Positions 1-9,098 of a stretch of 37,121 nucleotides of DNA are shown piece by piece. The position numbers and the translations under genes were made by a program. The notes beneath the pieces were generated by a model, which searched no databases, had not been told where the DNA came from, and saw only the letters and a program-made list of their open reading frames with translations. The first letter of the stretch is position 1. The number at the start of each line of letters is the position of its first letter. The DNA is from Desulfocapsaceae bacterium (GTDB lineage: Bacteria; Desulfobacterota; Desulfobulbia; Desulfobulbales; Desulfocapsaceae): positions 1 through 37,121 of the forward strand of contig JASJDT010000011.1 in assembly GCA_030065655.1 (NCBI GenBank), read 5' to 3'.

Positions 1-2
1 CC

Positions 3-101
3 AATTTTATTGCTCCCGAAGAATTGTCACCGATAAGGTTTAATCCATTCAGGTTTATCGGGAGCACTCTAAAAAGATTGTCAACGGTCTCTTCCAGATA
101 A
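3..101 (+). CDS. C-terminal end of an upstream ORF truncated by the window start (product unknown)
   Basis: Frame 3 is open from the first bases to TAA at 99-101, reading ...NFIAPEELSPIRFNPFRFIGSTLKRLSTVSSR*. Too short to identify. Confidence 0.3.
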   Translation, partial: NFIAPEELSPIRFNPFRFIGSTLKRLSTVSSR

Positions 102-142
102 TTGAGTTGAAAGTAGATAAAAATCACCCGAGAGGATATAAA

Positions 143-895
143 ATGTTTGAATTAAATGGGAAAACAGCACTGATTACGGGAGGTTCGAGAGGAATTGGCA
201 GAGCTATTGCCATTCGTCTTGCTCAGCATGGTGTCGATATTGTGGTTAATTATGTTCGTCATAAAAAGGATGCTCAGGCAACTGCCAACGCTGTCCAGGA
301 GCTTGGCAGGGAGTGTATGTTGGTAAAAGCCAATGTTGCCAAGGAAGATGATGTTGCTGCGATGTTCAACGCGATTGAAGACCGCTTCCAGAAACTTGAT
401 ATAATAGTAAGCAATGCGGCCTCTGGTGTGCTGAAGCCGGCCATGGAACTGACCGAGCGTCATTGGAACTGGGCGATGAATATAAACGCCCGGGCCTTGC
501 TTACCCTTGCTCAACATGGAACACCAATTATGGGTGAAGGGGGGAGGATGATTGGCGTGTCGAGTCTTGGTGCTATCAGGGCTATTGAAAACTATACAAC
601 AGTGGGAGCTTCGAAGGCAGCGCTTGAATCTCTCGTGCGTCATTTAGCCATTGAACTCGGCCCGAAAAAGATCAATGTCAACACCATAAGCGCCGGAGCT
701 GTTGATACCGATGCACTGAAAAAATTTCCCAATCGGGATCTAATTCTCTCCACTGCCTTAGAACGAACCCCCATGGGCAGATTAACAACCCCAGATGATG
801 TTGCTGATGTTGCTCTTTTTCTCTGCAGTCAATTCGCCACGATGATCCAGGGACAGGTCATCACCGTTGATGGCGGTTACGCAATAAGAGGTTGA
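143..895 (+). CDS. fabL: SDR-family oxidoreductase, FabL-like enoyl-ACP reductase
   Basis: N-terminal TGGSRGIG Rossmann motif, YTTVGASKAALE (Y-x3-K-like region), C-terminal QVITVDGGYAIRG. ATG at 143 with an upstream GAGAGG SD is preferred over the TTG at 107. Confidence 0.8.
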   Translation: MFELNGKTALITGGSRGIGRAIAIRLAQHGVDIVVNYVRHKKDAQATANAVQELGRECMLVKANVAKEDDVAAMFNAIEDRFQKLDIIVSNAASGVLKPAMELTERHWNWAMNINARALLTLAQHGTPIMGEGGRMIGVSSLGAIRAIENYTTVGASKAALESLVRHLAIELGPKKINVNTISAGAVDTDALKKFPNRDLILSTALERTPMGRLTTPDDVADVALFLCSQFATMIQGQVITVDGGYAIRG

Positions 896-970
896 GAGTT
901 CATTACGTCTTTTAGCGTCGGCAATGAGATAATACCTCTAAGCCTATAACTTTTTAGATGCCAAAAGAGC

Positions 971-1561
971 ATGTTTACAACATTAGCAGAAATTATCCTT
1001 GCCTCTGCCTCCCCAAGACGACAGAATTTTTTGCATAGTTTGGGCATTAAGTTTGAAATTGCCATTCCAGAGGTAGATGAAACACCTCGTAATGGTGAGC
1101 CGCCAGTCAGTTACGTTGAAAGGATGGCAAAAATCAAAAACGATGCGGTGAGGCAGATTTACTCAGATGCTTGGATTATGTCGGCTGATACCATCGTTTT
1201 TATTGATAATGTCATTCTTGGTAAGCCTTGCTCAGAACAGGAAGCTGTCGATACATTAATGTACTTGCGCGGTAAGACGCATAATGTTGCCACAGCCTTT
1301 TGTTTGTCTTCAGCAAATAGGCAGATTATGCATCAGGAAACGGTGATTACCAAGGTGGATTTTGCGAATTTCTCAAAGGAGAGCGCAAGGGCTTACGTCA
1401 TAACAGGAGAGTCCAGCGATAAAGCGGGTTCCTATGGGATTCAAGGAATAGGCGGTTTTCTGGTGAAGAGTTTGCAAGGTTCCTATTCTAATGTAGTCGG
1501 GCTGCCGCTGACTGAAGTGGTGGAAGCCTTTACTAAATATGGAATAGTAAAAACAAAATGA
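971..1561 (+). CDS. maf: Maf family nucleotide pyrophosphatase
   Basis: IILASASPRRQNFLHSLGIKFEI, AxxKN pattern, SADTIVFIDNVILGKP, GSYGIQGIGGFLVKSLQGSYSNVVGLPL. Confidence 0.92.
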   Translation: MFTTLAEIILASASPRRQNFLHSLGIKFEIAIPEVDETPRNGEPPVSYVERMAKIKNDAVRQIYSDAWIMSADTIVFIDNVILGKPCSEQEAVDTLMYLRGKTHNVATAFCLSSANRQIMHQETVITKVDFANFSKESARAYVITGESSDKAGSYGIQGIGGFLVKSLQGSYSNVVGLPLTEVVEAFTKYGIVKTK

Positions 1562-1619
1562 CCTATTTATTTACAAAGTCACTTCCTATTCACCGAAAAA
1601 AATGTTTAAATAGGGGAAT

Positions 1620-1920
1620 ATGGGTAATTGTACCCTATAAGAGCTTGTTGTGATTAGGAATGCTATGATGATCCGGGCCAGGCTTCAGCCATGTTGATTG
1701 GTAGAACATAGCGAAAAAGACACAGATGCCTCAGACAGATAGCTGCAATGAAGTGAGGCTGTTGGTTGGAGAAACGAGTAATGGAGTGAGATAATCACTC
1801 ACTGAGAATAGTATTGTAAATGATTAATCCCTTGAAGGGATAAAGTTATAGTAAACATGACCCATCTCAGCGACCATGCTACGAAGGGGTAACCGCGGTT
1901 ATGTGTTAATGGGTGTCCAC
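1620..1920 (+). promoter_or_regulatory. Candidate structured 5' leader or ncRNA upstream of the HEAT/cNBD/PilZ gene
   Basis: Intergenic, with several perfect inverted repeats: GGGTA/TACCC (1622-1635), GCTATG/CATAGC (1662/1707), GCCTCA/TGAGGC (1728/1754), GAGTGA/TCACTC (1784-1800), ATCCC/GGGAT (1827-1841), palindrome TAACCGCGGTTA (1890-1901), ACCCAT/ATGGGT (1860/1909). Confidence 0.35.
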
Positions 1921-1932
1921 AGGAGTTGAATT

Positions 1933-4900
1933 ATGGCAGGTGAGGATAAACAGCAGATTGGTTTGAGCGTTTTGAAAGGCTTGAATGCTGCCGTGACAAC
2001 TACCAAGTTGTATCCACCACACTTTCCTCAGGTTGCCGATGCCGTAGAGAAAGCCTTTGAATTAATAACTGAATACCTGAGTAAACATGGCACGCTCAGC
2101 TTCAGTATGACTGATAATGAACCAAAACTCTGCGGTCTTCCTGTGAGTCAGAAAACATTGGGCAAGGTGCACGGAGAGGACATCTTCAGACAACTGAATT
2201 TACTCCATCTTGATCATGTCGTCCTTGAAAATGAATGCCTGCGTCCTACCTTCAATGCTTTGATGACTTTTTTCACCACCTCGCCTCAACTCGTAAACAG
2301 GGAAGGCGGTGGTCGTGCCTTCGTTGTCAATCTGGGTTTGAACGATAATTTCCCTGAAGAATATACAGCCGAAGTGCCCACCGAGCGGGAAGACTCTTTT
2401 GTGAATGTTCTTTCCGAATTGAAGAAAGAAGGGAAGGTGGCAGGTGAAGATATTCAGATACTGATAAATGAAATTGACGGCGAAACCATTGGGGGACAGA
2501 AAAAGATTTCCGTATTGGCTGATCATGCAACGAATCAGGAGAGCATGGTCACTCTCATTATAGCTGGTACCAGCCAACTTCTTCAGGGCATAAAGCGTAG
2601 CGGTGAAATCTTCTTTCCGTTCTCCTTTGCCACCCTCCTGCGGAACGTAAACCGGGTAGTTAACGAAGAGGATAGAGAGACGCTAGCTCAAGCGACTGCA
2701 TTGGCTTGTCGCGAGATGTTCAATGACTTTGGCATGTGCGTTGTGCTCCTTCAACACTTTCCCAAGGGATTTGGGATGGAACTCTATGATCGTTTGCTGG
2801 CAGCAACAGCGAAGGATTTTGAAAGTATAGTTCATTTGATGCGTGAAGAACAGGCCTCAATAGCAAAAACGGTTGGAAAAACCGCTGAGCAATACGGGTA
2901 CATTCGGACCGGTATTGAACGTTTCTTTGCTACTGAAAGGGGACAACAGTTTCTCATGCGGGAAAACGCCAAGAGTGCTCTGGATGCAGGAGAGAAAGAA
3001 CGTCAGGCCAAAAGAATACAAGCAGGAATCCACAGTATTCTAAAAGGTGATGTAAAAAGCCTCAGGAATAAGGAAATAGTCAACAGCCTGCCAGCTACAA
3101 TAGAGTCATTGATTGGCAAAGGAAAGGATAAGGCTGCTGCAACGATTATCACCAACATCACTACGGAGTTGTTGAAGGATGATGAGCGCAGTCATGATTT
3201 GTTGGGAGAATGTCTTGGCAGTGTAGCTGAAGGTTTGGTTAACAGTGAGAAATGGGAATGGCTTGAGAAAGTCTCCATACCGCTGATGGCATGGTTAAAG
3301 GGGGTTGACCGAGCCGATGATGTTTTTGAAAATGTAGTTGAGATTCTAATCAAACTGCAAAATCATTATTGGCAAACAGGAAAAGACCATCAGGCTGATA
3401 CCATTCTTAAACTTATCTTTGCAATTCGTTCAGGAAAGCTGGAGAAAAGTCAAGAGGTTGTGGCCATCGTCACCCGGCTCCAGGATAAAGCGGTGGAGCG
3501 AACTCCTTTATCGGAAATACTGGCAAAAAGTGTAGAAGGCAGTGATGAGTTTGCAGATCGTCGACTTATACTGCAGGGGCCGCTTGTGACCCGCTTTTTA
3601 CTCAATAAACTTCTCGATTCGGAAAATCGGGAAGAACGATTGAAAATACTTGAGTTACTCCGACGCAAAAAATCGATGCTACCGCCCGTTCTACTGGAAA
3701 AGCTCGCAAGTCCAATGCCTTGGTATGGCAAACGAAATCTTCTCAAGTTATTGGCTGAGACAGGCAGCAGTAAGCATGCCAGAAAAATCATTGAGTATCT
3801 GAACCATGAGGATATCAGAGTTCAGCAGGAAGCCTTTCTTTGCATTGATACATTAAGCGGTGAGGATAAAAAAGATAATTTGCTCGATGCCCTCTCTTTT
3901 GCTTCAGGACCTATGATGGAGCAGGTAGTGCGGGCCTTGACCCCTGTTGCTGACGAGGAGGTCATTGGGGTCGTTGCCGATCTTTTGGCTGATTGGAAAC
4001 ATTTCCCCGACGAAATCCGGGATCCGCTATTGGAACAATCGGTAAAACTTCTCGGAAAGACGACAAGCTCCACGGCGGAAAAAGTGCTCGATGACTTCTT
4101 ACAGCTTGAGAATAAGTCCAGAGCCCGAATTATTGGGGATGCGGTCTGGCAGGCTGCTCGTCAGGCTTATCGAAAAATTCGCACTGCAAGACGAGAGATT
4201 AGTAAAAAACAGGCACAGACCGCTCCAAGAGAATCAAGGCCTCCCGCGTTTTCTCCTAAACAGCCGGGAACGACAACAACTCGGAGAACGGAATACCCTG
4301 AAGAAGCAGATATAGCTGAACTGTTCGAAAACAATGAGACCGAGGAGGGCAAGAAGCGGCTTGTAGAGCTTATCGGTAAGGCAGCACGTGCCAGTCGCTT
4401 TGAGGAGGCCAAAAAGTTGCGGGAATGGCTTGTTGAGGTTGAACCAGCAGCATTGAGTGAAATAATTCAGGCAGCTGAGATTATAGAAGAGGCGCAAAGA
4501 GAAGGTATCAGCAATGATTATCTGAAGATCTGGTCAAGGTTGCATGATAACCTGACCTCTGAGGAATTTAATGCAGTGTACTATGCAATGGAGCATGCGA
4601 GCTACTCCAGCGAACATGAACTGGTACGTCAGGGTGAAGTGTTTCCAGCCCTTTTCTTTGTCAACCAAGGTAAGGTAAAGCTTTATTTCCATGATAAAAA
4701 TGAGGGAGAGGTCTTGCTGAGGGTAGTTGAACAGGGAGAAATATTTGGAGGTGATACATTCTTTGATGCCTCGGTATGGACAACCAGTGCCGCAACTCTC
4801 TCCCACGCTGAAATTTCATCTCTATCATATGAGCAGACTCGCGAATGGTCAGCCAATCAACCTGCGCTTATGTCCAAGCTGCTTGATTTCGTAAGGCAAC

Positions 4901-5304
4901 ACCATCAAGAGAAGACAGCCGAGCAAACGAAAACAAGCAGGAGAGAACATCCTCGTCAGCAGATTCAAGGAGTCGTGCAATTTGATTCTGCAGATGAGCA
5001 GAGTGGTACTTACGGTACCAAGCTCAAAGGTGAACTTGCAAATATATGTTCTGGCGGACTGTCATGTGTAGTACGAATTTCTAAGAAGAAAAATGCCAGA
5101 ATATTGCTGGGTAGAACAATGACTTTACAACTCCCCTCCGCTGATTCAGCCGAAAATAGGATGAATATAGATGGCGATCTAGTGGCCATACGCTCTTTGT
5201 ACAATGTGGAAAACGAATATTCTGCGCACCTCAAATTTTCTCGCTTACTCACGGAAGAAGAACTCCATTCTGTCCACGAAGCCTGTAAAAAAACAGCAGA
5301 ATAA
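1933..5304 (+). CDS. Large HEAT-repeat protein with C-terminal cyclic-nucleotide-binding-like domain and PilZ domain
   Basis: Helical/HEAT-like central region. Crp-like beta-roll (EHELVRQGEVFPALFFVNQGKVKLYF...GEIFGGDTFFDASVWT) then PilZ-like RREHPR...ANICSGGLSC. AGGAG SD at 1921-1925. Confidence 0.85.
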   Translation: MAGEDKQQIGLSVLKGLNAAVTTTKLYPPHFPQVADAVEKAFELITEYLSKHGTLSFSMTDNEPKLCGLPVSQKTLGKVHGEDIFRQLNLLHLDHVVLENECLRPTFNALMTFFTTSPQLVNREGGGRAFVVNLGLNDNFPEEYTAEVPTEREDSFVNVLSELKKEGKVAGEDIQILINEIDGETIGGQKKISVLADHATNQESMVTLIIAGTSQLLQGIKRSGEIFFPFSFATLLRNVNRVVNEEDRETLAQATALACREMFNDFGMCVVLLQHFPKGFGMELYDRLLAATAKDFESIVHLMREEQASIAKTVGKTAEQYGYIRTGIERFFATERGQQFLMRENAKSALDAGEKERQAKRIQAGIHSILKGDVKSLRNKEIVNSLPATIESLIGKGKDKAAATIITNITTELLKDDERSHDLLGECLGSVAEGLVNSEKWEWLEKVSIPLMAWLKGVDRADDVFENVVEILIKLQNHYWQTGKDHQADTILKLIFAIRSGKLEKSQEVVAIVTRLQDKAVERTPLSEILAKSVEGSDEFADRRLILQGPLVTRFLLNKLLDSENREERLKILELLRRKKSMLPPVLLEKLASPMPWYGKRNLLKLLAETGSSKHARKIIEYLNHEDIRVQQEAFLCIDTLSGEDKKDNLLDALSFASGPMMEQVVRALTPVADEEVIGVVADLLADWKHFPDEIRDPLLEQSVKLLGKTTSSTAEKVLDDFLQLENKSRARIIGDAVWQAARQAYRKIRTARREISKKQAQTAPRESRPPAFSPKQPGTTTTRRTEYPEEADIAELFENNETEEGKKRLVELIGKAARASRFEEAKKLREWLVEVEPAALSEIIQAAEIIEEAQREGISNDYLKIWSRLHDNLTSEEFNAVYYAMEHASYSSEHELVRQGEVFPALFFVNQGKVKLYFHDKNEGEVLLRVVEQGEIFGGDTFFDASVWTTSAATLSHAEISSLSYEQTREWSANQPALMSKLLDFVRQHHQEKTAEQTKTSRREHPRQQIQGVVQFDSADEQSGTYGTKLKGELANICSGGLSCVVRISKKKNARILLGRTMTLQLPSADSAENRMNIDGDLVAIRSLYNVENEYSAHLKFSRLLTEEELHSVHEACKKTAE

Positions 5305-5417
5305 CATAATCCTGATACGATTGATTATCTATTTAAGCAACATTCGAATGGAAGGTAAAATAGCGGGATATTTTTCCTTCGGTAGCATTTTGCTACTCTT
5401 ACTCTAAATCAGCTTTG

Positions 5418-7226
5418 ATGTCCAACCTCGTAACTGAAATACTGCAGCTGGATGCAGATTGTGAATATTTGCTGTTTTCCAGAAAAGGTGAACTTCTTTA
5501 TAACCCTACAGATTTTTTACCCAACTTATCAAGGGAACAGAAAAATATCTGGGCAAAAATTATTTCTCTTCTACCATTTCCTTTTGAAGCTAAATTGGTT
5601 TTCGCCGAAGAAACGCTGCTGATCTCTCAAAACGAGATCGGTTTCATTGTCGTTTTCTCAGGTGGTCTGAAAGAATTAGGAGATATGACGGAGCGGTGCT
5701 CTCAAGTACGAGAAGCTGTTGCCGATCTTGCCAATCGCAAAAAGCTGCTGGTCGAGATGCTCTCAAAGGCAGATGATAACGTCAAACTGGCACTGCTCGA
5801 AGAGCTTGCACCACTGGCCGATAAAGAAGTGTCCACTGGTTTGGTCGCTTTGCTGGCTCAATATAAGCAATTTACCGATGAGCTGAGGGATCAACTGTTG
5901 ATCAATATTTGCAGAATTTTGGGGGACTGTGATTCATGCGAGGCAATTGAACCTTTGGCTGATTTCATCGCGAAATACTGCAAGACCGGTACACCGTATA
6001 ATAGAGATATTGAAACAGAAGCGAGAGTCTCTCTGCAACAGCTTGAATTGATTCAACAGCAACAAAGTAGTGTCCTACCAGAAAATGGCAGTCATGACTC
6101 TGGTGTGATGGGTATGCGTGAAGATCATGCGGAATCATCCACATCTTCTAGTACTGCTGAGACAACTAACACAAACGATAATGAAAAAGGTTTGCAAGCA
6201 GTACAAAAAAAGGTAAAGCCACCGTTAAAAGACGGTGTGGAGCAGAAGATTAAAGATCTGGTTAACCAGGGAAAAAAGCAGGAAGCAGTGGCAATTATCA
6301 TGAGGTATATTGAAGCTGCAGCTCAACAGAGAATGTTTGAAAAGGCTGAAAAGCTGCGCGATACACTGATAAAAATAGACTCAATGATGCTAAAGGAGAT
6401 AATTCGGGCAGCAGAGATTATTGAGGAATATAAAGCTGCGACGATTGAACCAGAGCATCAGGAAATCCTGGCAGAACTTATCGATATGCTCAGTGTAGAG
6501 GAGTTTAATTCTTTATACCATTCCATGTCACTGCAGAAATTTGAGAATGGCGAGTCTATAGTTGAACAGGGAGCATTTTTGCCGCACCTTTTTTTGGTAA
6601 TAAACGGTCAAGTGCAGCTGTATGCAACTGTCAATGGCCAAGAAGTCCCTTTAAAAAAAGTGAGGAGTGGCGAAGTTATTGAGCCGGAAACCTTTTTCGA
6701 AGCTTCTGTGTGGACCATAAGTGTCAGGAGTCTCGGATCGGATCTTCTCTCTCTTCCCAGGAAAAAACTGGAAATAATGCGAGAAAAACATCCTTCCCTG
6801 GAATCACGTCTTGTTGATTATGCGGCACGATTTAGTTCTGCCAATGATTTCTTTCGACAAACCAGAAGATCGAGAAGACGATATGAGCGTAAAAAGCTGA
6901 GTGGACGAGCATCAGCCACACTGCTCGATAAACATGGTAAGGAGACCGACGTTTCTTTCAAAGGAGATCTGTTTGACATATCCCGAGGAGGAGTGTCATT
7001 CTGTGTTCGAGTATCGAAAAAGAAAAATGCCGGTTTGCTTTTTGGGAAGAGGATTAGCATATCCATTCCATCCGGGAATGTCGCTGCCAAGAGGCAACAA
7101 AGCCATCTCGGCAGAATTATTGCAGTGAAGGGCCACCATATCGTGGGTAATGAATATTCCCTGCACGTTGAATTTGACAGGGCGTTGAGTCACGAGGATA
7201 TGCGCAAGGCTCTCGAGCATGGCTGA
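5418..7226 (+). CDS. Shorter paralogue: cyclic-nucleotide-binding-like domain plus PilZ domain protein
   Basis: C-terminal ~330 aa clearly paralogous to the preceding CDS (AAEIIEE..., SVEEFNSLYHSM, FFEASVWTIS, DISRGGVSFCVRVSKKKNAG). ATG at 5418 or the TTG at 5415. Confidence 0.85.
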   Translation: MSNLVTEILQLDADCEYLLFSRKGELLYNPTDFLPNLSREQKNIWAKIISLLPFPFEAKLVFAEETLLISQNEIGFIVVFSGGLKELGDMTERCSQVREAVADLANRKKLLVEMLSKADDNVKLALLEELAPLADKEVSTGLVALLAQYKQFTDELRDQLLINICRILGDCDSCEAIEPLADFIAKYCKTGTPYNRDIETEARVSLQQLELIQQQQSSVLPENGSHDSGVMGMREDHAESSTSSSTAETTNTNDNEKGLQAVQKKVKPPLKDGVEQKIKDLVNQGKKQEAVAIIMRYIEAAAQQRMFEKAEKLRDTLIKIDSMMLKEIIRAAEIIEEYKAATIEPEHQEILAELIDMLSVEEFNSLYHSMSLQKFENGESIVEQGAFLPHLFLVINGQVQLYATVNGQEVPLKKVRSGEVIEPETFFEASVWTISVRSLGSDLLSLPRKKLEIMREKHPSLESRLVDYAARFSSANDFFRQTRRSRRRYERKKLSGRASATLLDKHGKETDVSFKGDLFDISRGGVSFCVRVSKKKNAGLLFGKRISISIPSGNVAAKRQQSHLGRIIAVKGHHIVGNEYSLHVEFDRALSHEDMRKALEHG

Positions 7227-7274
7227 AATGAACTGATGGACGATTATACTTGTGTATGGTGAGGATCAACTTCA

Positions 7275-9050
7275 ATGAAATCTCAGATTGAGCAATTTTA
7301 TCGGGAATGTCTCTCGGACAGCAAAGTGCAGGATAATGTCCTCTCCGCCAGCTGTCCATTTTGTGGTGATGTCGAATCTGGAAACGGCTCCAGAATTGTT
7401 GTTTTTCTCAATCCGGCAAGCTTTTTCTATGGTTTCTTTAAATGCCGTGATCACTGCGTTGAGGGTGGTTTTCCACAGTGGTTTGCTCGCCTTAACGGTA
7501 TTGACCCTGCCAGTGTACCGGGTCCTCTGGAGGATGAGTCAATCTGGAATAACCTCAGTTATCCAGACAAGAAAATTAATGGCGAGGTCGACGACTTTGA
7601 AAACAAGCTTGGCCAGGCAGATCTGTCATTCTTTACGGAGGCAGGTGTCGGTAAAGCAACTCTGGAGCGTTTGAAGGTTGGTTATAACGGCCGTTATCTG
7701 GTCTACCCTTATTATCAGCTTGACGGCAACGTTTATTCGGCCAGATGTGTTCACCCTGATAATTTTCAGGACTGGTTTTGGCATGGAGATGTGTCCTTTG
7801 GCCCTGGCTATACCGGACTTTTCAATGTTGAAGAAATTCAGCGTTGCAGCGGAGGGACGCTTTTTCTCTGTGAAGGTGAAGAAAATTTATTGCCTGTCAA
7901 GCAACTGGGTTTTCCAGGTGTTGGCTTTGCCGATAGAGCCGTTTTGGAACGGTTACAACCGGAATTTTTTGGTGCGGTAAAAACGCTTTTTTTCGTTCTT
8001 CGTAATACTCCGGAATCATATAGTGCGGCCCGTTTTGCCGCCTCCAAGATAGGTTATAAGGTACGCATTCTATATTGGCAACCGGAGCATCCACGTGATT
8101 TCACTCTTATAGACTTTGCCAAAGAAAAAGGGGATAAGCTTGCTCAGAGTTTTGGCGAGATGATTGTTACCGCCAAACCTTTTTCTCCTTTCAACACGGT
8201 GGAGAAGGAAGGAAGAGAGTTTTTCGAGACCATTGAAAAAAAGGCAGGAGAAGAATATGGCTCGCTTCTTTCCGGTTTCCCTCTTCTTGATCAAAGAATT
8301 GGTGGAATTCATGGAATAAACATTCTTGGAGGAGGGCCGAAAGTCGGCAAATCATGCTTCATGGTGCAAGTTGCCACCGAGCTTGCCAGAAAGAAAATTC
8401 CAGTACTTTATTATGATTTTGAAAACGGTAGACAAAGGTTGTATCAAAGAACCTTTTCGAGGCTAACAAAAATAGAGACTTCAAGACTTGCCGGAACGGA
8501 ACTTTCTGAAGAGGAAAAAAAGCTCTTTAATCAGGCCCGCCAGGTATTTGAGACAATGCTCCGCTACTTTCGGGTAATCAACGACAGAAAGGTCTCTCCT
8601 GAACTGATGCGACGTCATATCGATTTTCTTCGCCATGAAACACGCAATGAATTCACGGTTGTCGTCATTGACAGTCTGCATAAGTTGCCCTTCAAAGATC
8701 TCAGGGAGATGAGAACCGGTATTGATGCCTGGCTGAGACAAATGGAGGCCATTCGCGATGAACTACAGGTCTCGTTTCTGGTAGTGTCTGAACTTTCCCG
8801 GGGAACGGAAGGAAAATATGATGAAGAGCCGCATATGGGAATTTTCAAGGGGTCAGGAGACATCGAGTATAGCGCTGATAATGCCATGGTTCTTCTGCCG
8901 GATTGGGATCATATGCAGGAACAGCTCCGGGAAAGAGTGAATAAGCTGTGGCTCGTAGGAAGTAGGGAAAATCCACCAGGACTTGTCGGTGAATATGTCC
9001 TTGATTATCCCTATTGGGGATTTCACGAGAGGGCTGCTGGTAAAACTTAG
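7275..9050 (+). CDS. TWINKLE/DnaB-like primase-helicase protein (zinc-ribbon, Toprim-like, RecA-like ATPase)
   Basis: CPFCGD...KCRDHC zinc-ribbon; LFLCEGEENLLPVKQLGFPGVGF Toprim-like; Walker A GGPKVGKS; Walker B FTVVVIDSLHKL followed by a DnaB-type SFLVVSELSRG segment. GGTGAGGA SD. Confidence 0.75.
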   Translation: MKSQIEQFYRECLSDSKVQDNVLSASCPFCGDVESGNGSRIVVFLNPASFFYGFFKCRDHCVEGGFPQWFARLNGIDPASVPGPLEDESIWNNLSYPDKKINGEVDDFENKLGQADLSFFTEAGVGKATLERLKVGYNGRYLVYPYYQLDGNVYSARCVHPDNFQDWFWHGDVSFGPGYTGLFNVEEIQRCSGGTLFLCEGEENLLPVKQLGFPGVGFADRAVLERLQPEFFGAVKTLFFVLRNTPESYSAARFAASKIGYKVRILYWQPEHPRDFTLIDFAKEKGDKLAQSFGEMIVTAKPFSPFNTVEKEGREFFETIEKKAGEEYGSLLSGFPLLDQRIGGIHGINILGGGPKVGKSCFMVQVATELARKKIPVLYYDFENGRQRLYQRTFSRLTKIETSRLAGTELSEEEKKLFNQARQVFETMLRYFRVINDRKVSPELMRRHIDFLRHETRNEFTVVVIDSLHKLPFKDLREMRTGIDAWLRQMEAIRDELQVSFLVVSELSRGTEGKYDEEPHMGIFKGSGDIEYSADNAMVLLPDWDHMQEQLRERVNKLWLVGSRENPPGLVGEYVLDYPYWGFHERAAGKT

Positions 9051-9098
9051 TCCGCATTGTTAATCAATGAGCAGCGGTATCTATTTACTTGCTCAGCT

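Noticed and set aside
1726-1794. 22-aa ORF MPQTDSCNEVRLLVGETSNGVR in the maf-HEAT gap
   Set aside because: No SD seen and it lies across predicted hairpins; more likely part of a non-coding leader.
1620-1932. Possible group II intron or c-di-GMP riboswitch identity for the structured gap
   Set aside because: No domain V-like hairpin and no GEMM core recognised by eye; left as an unidentified candidate.
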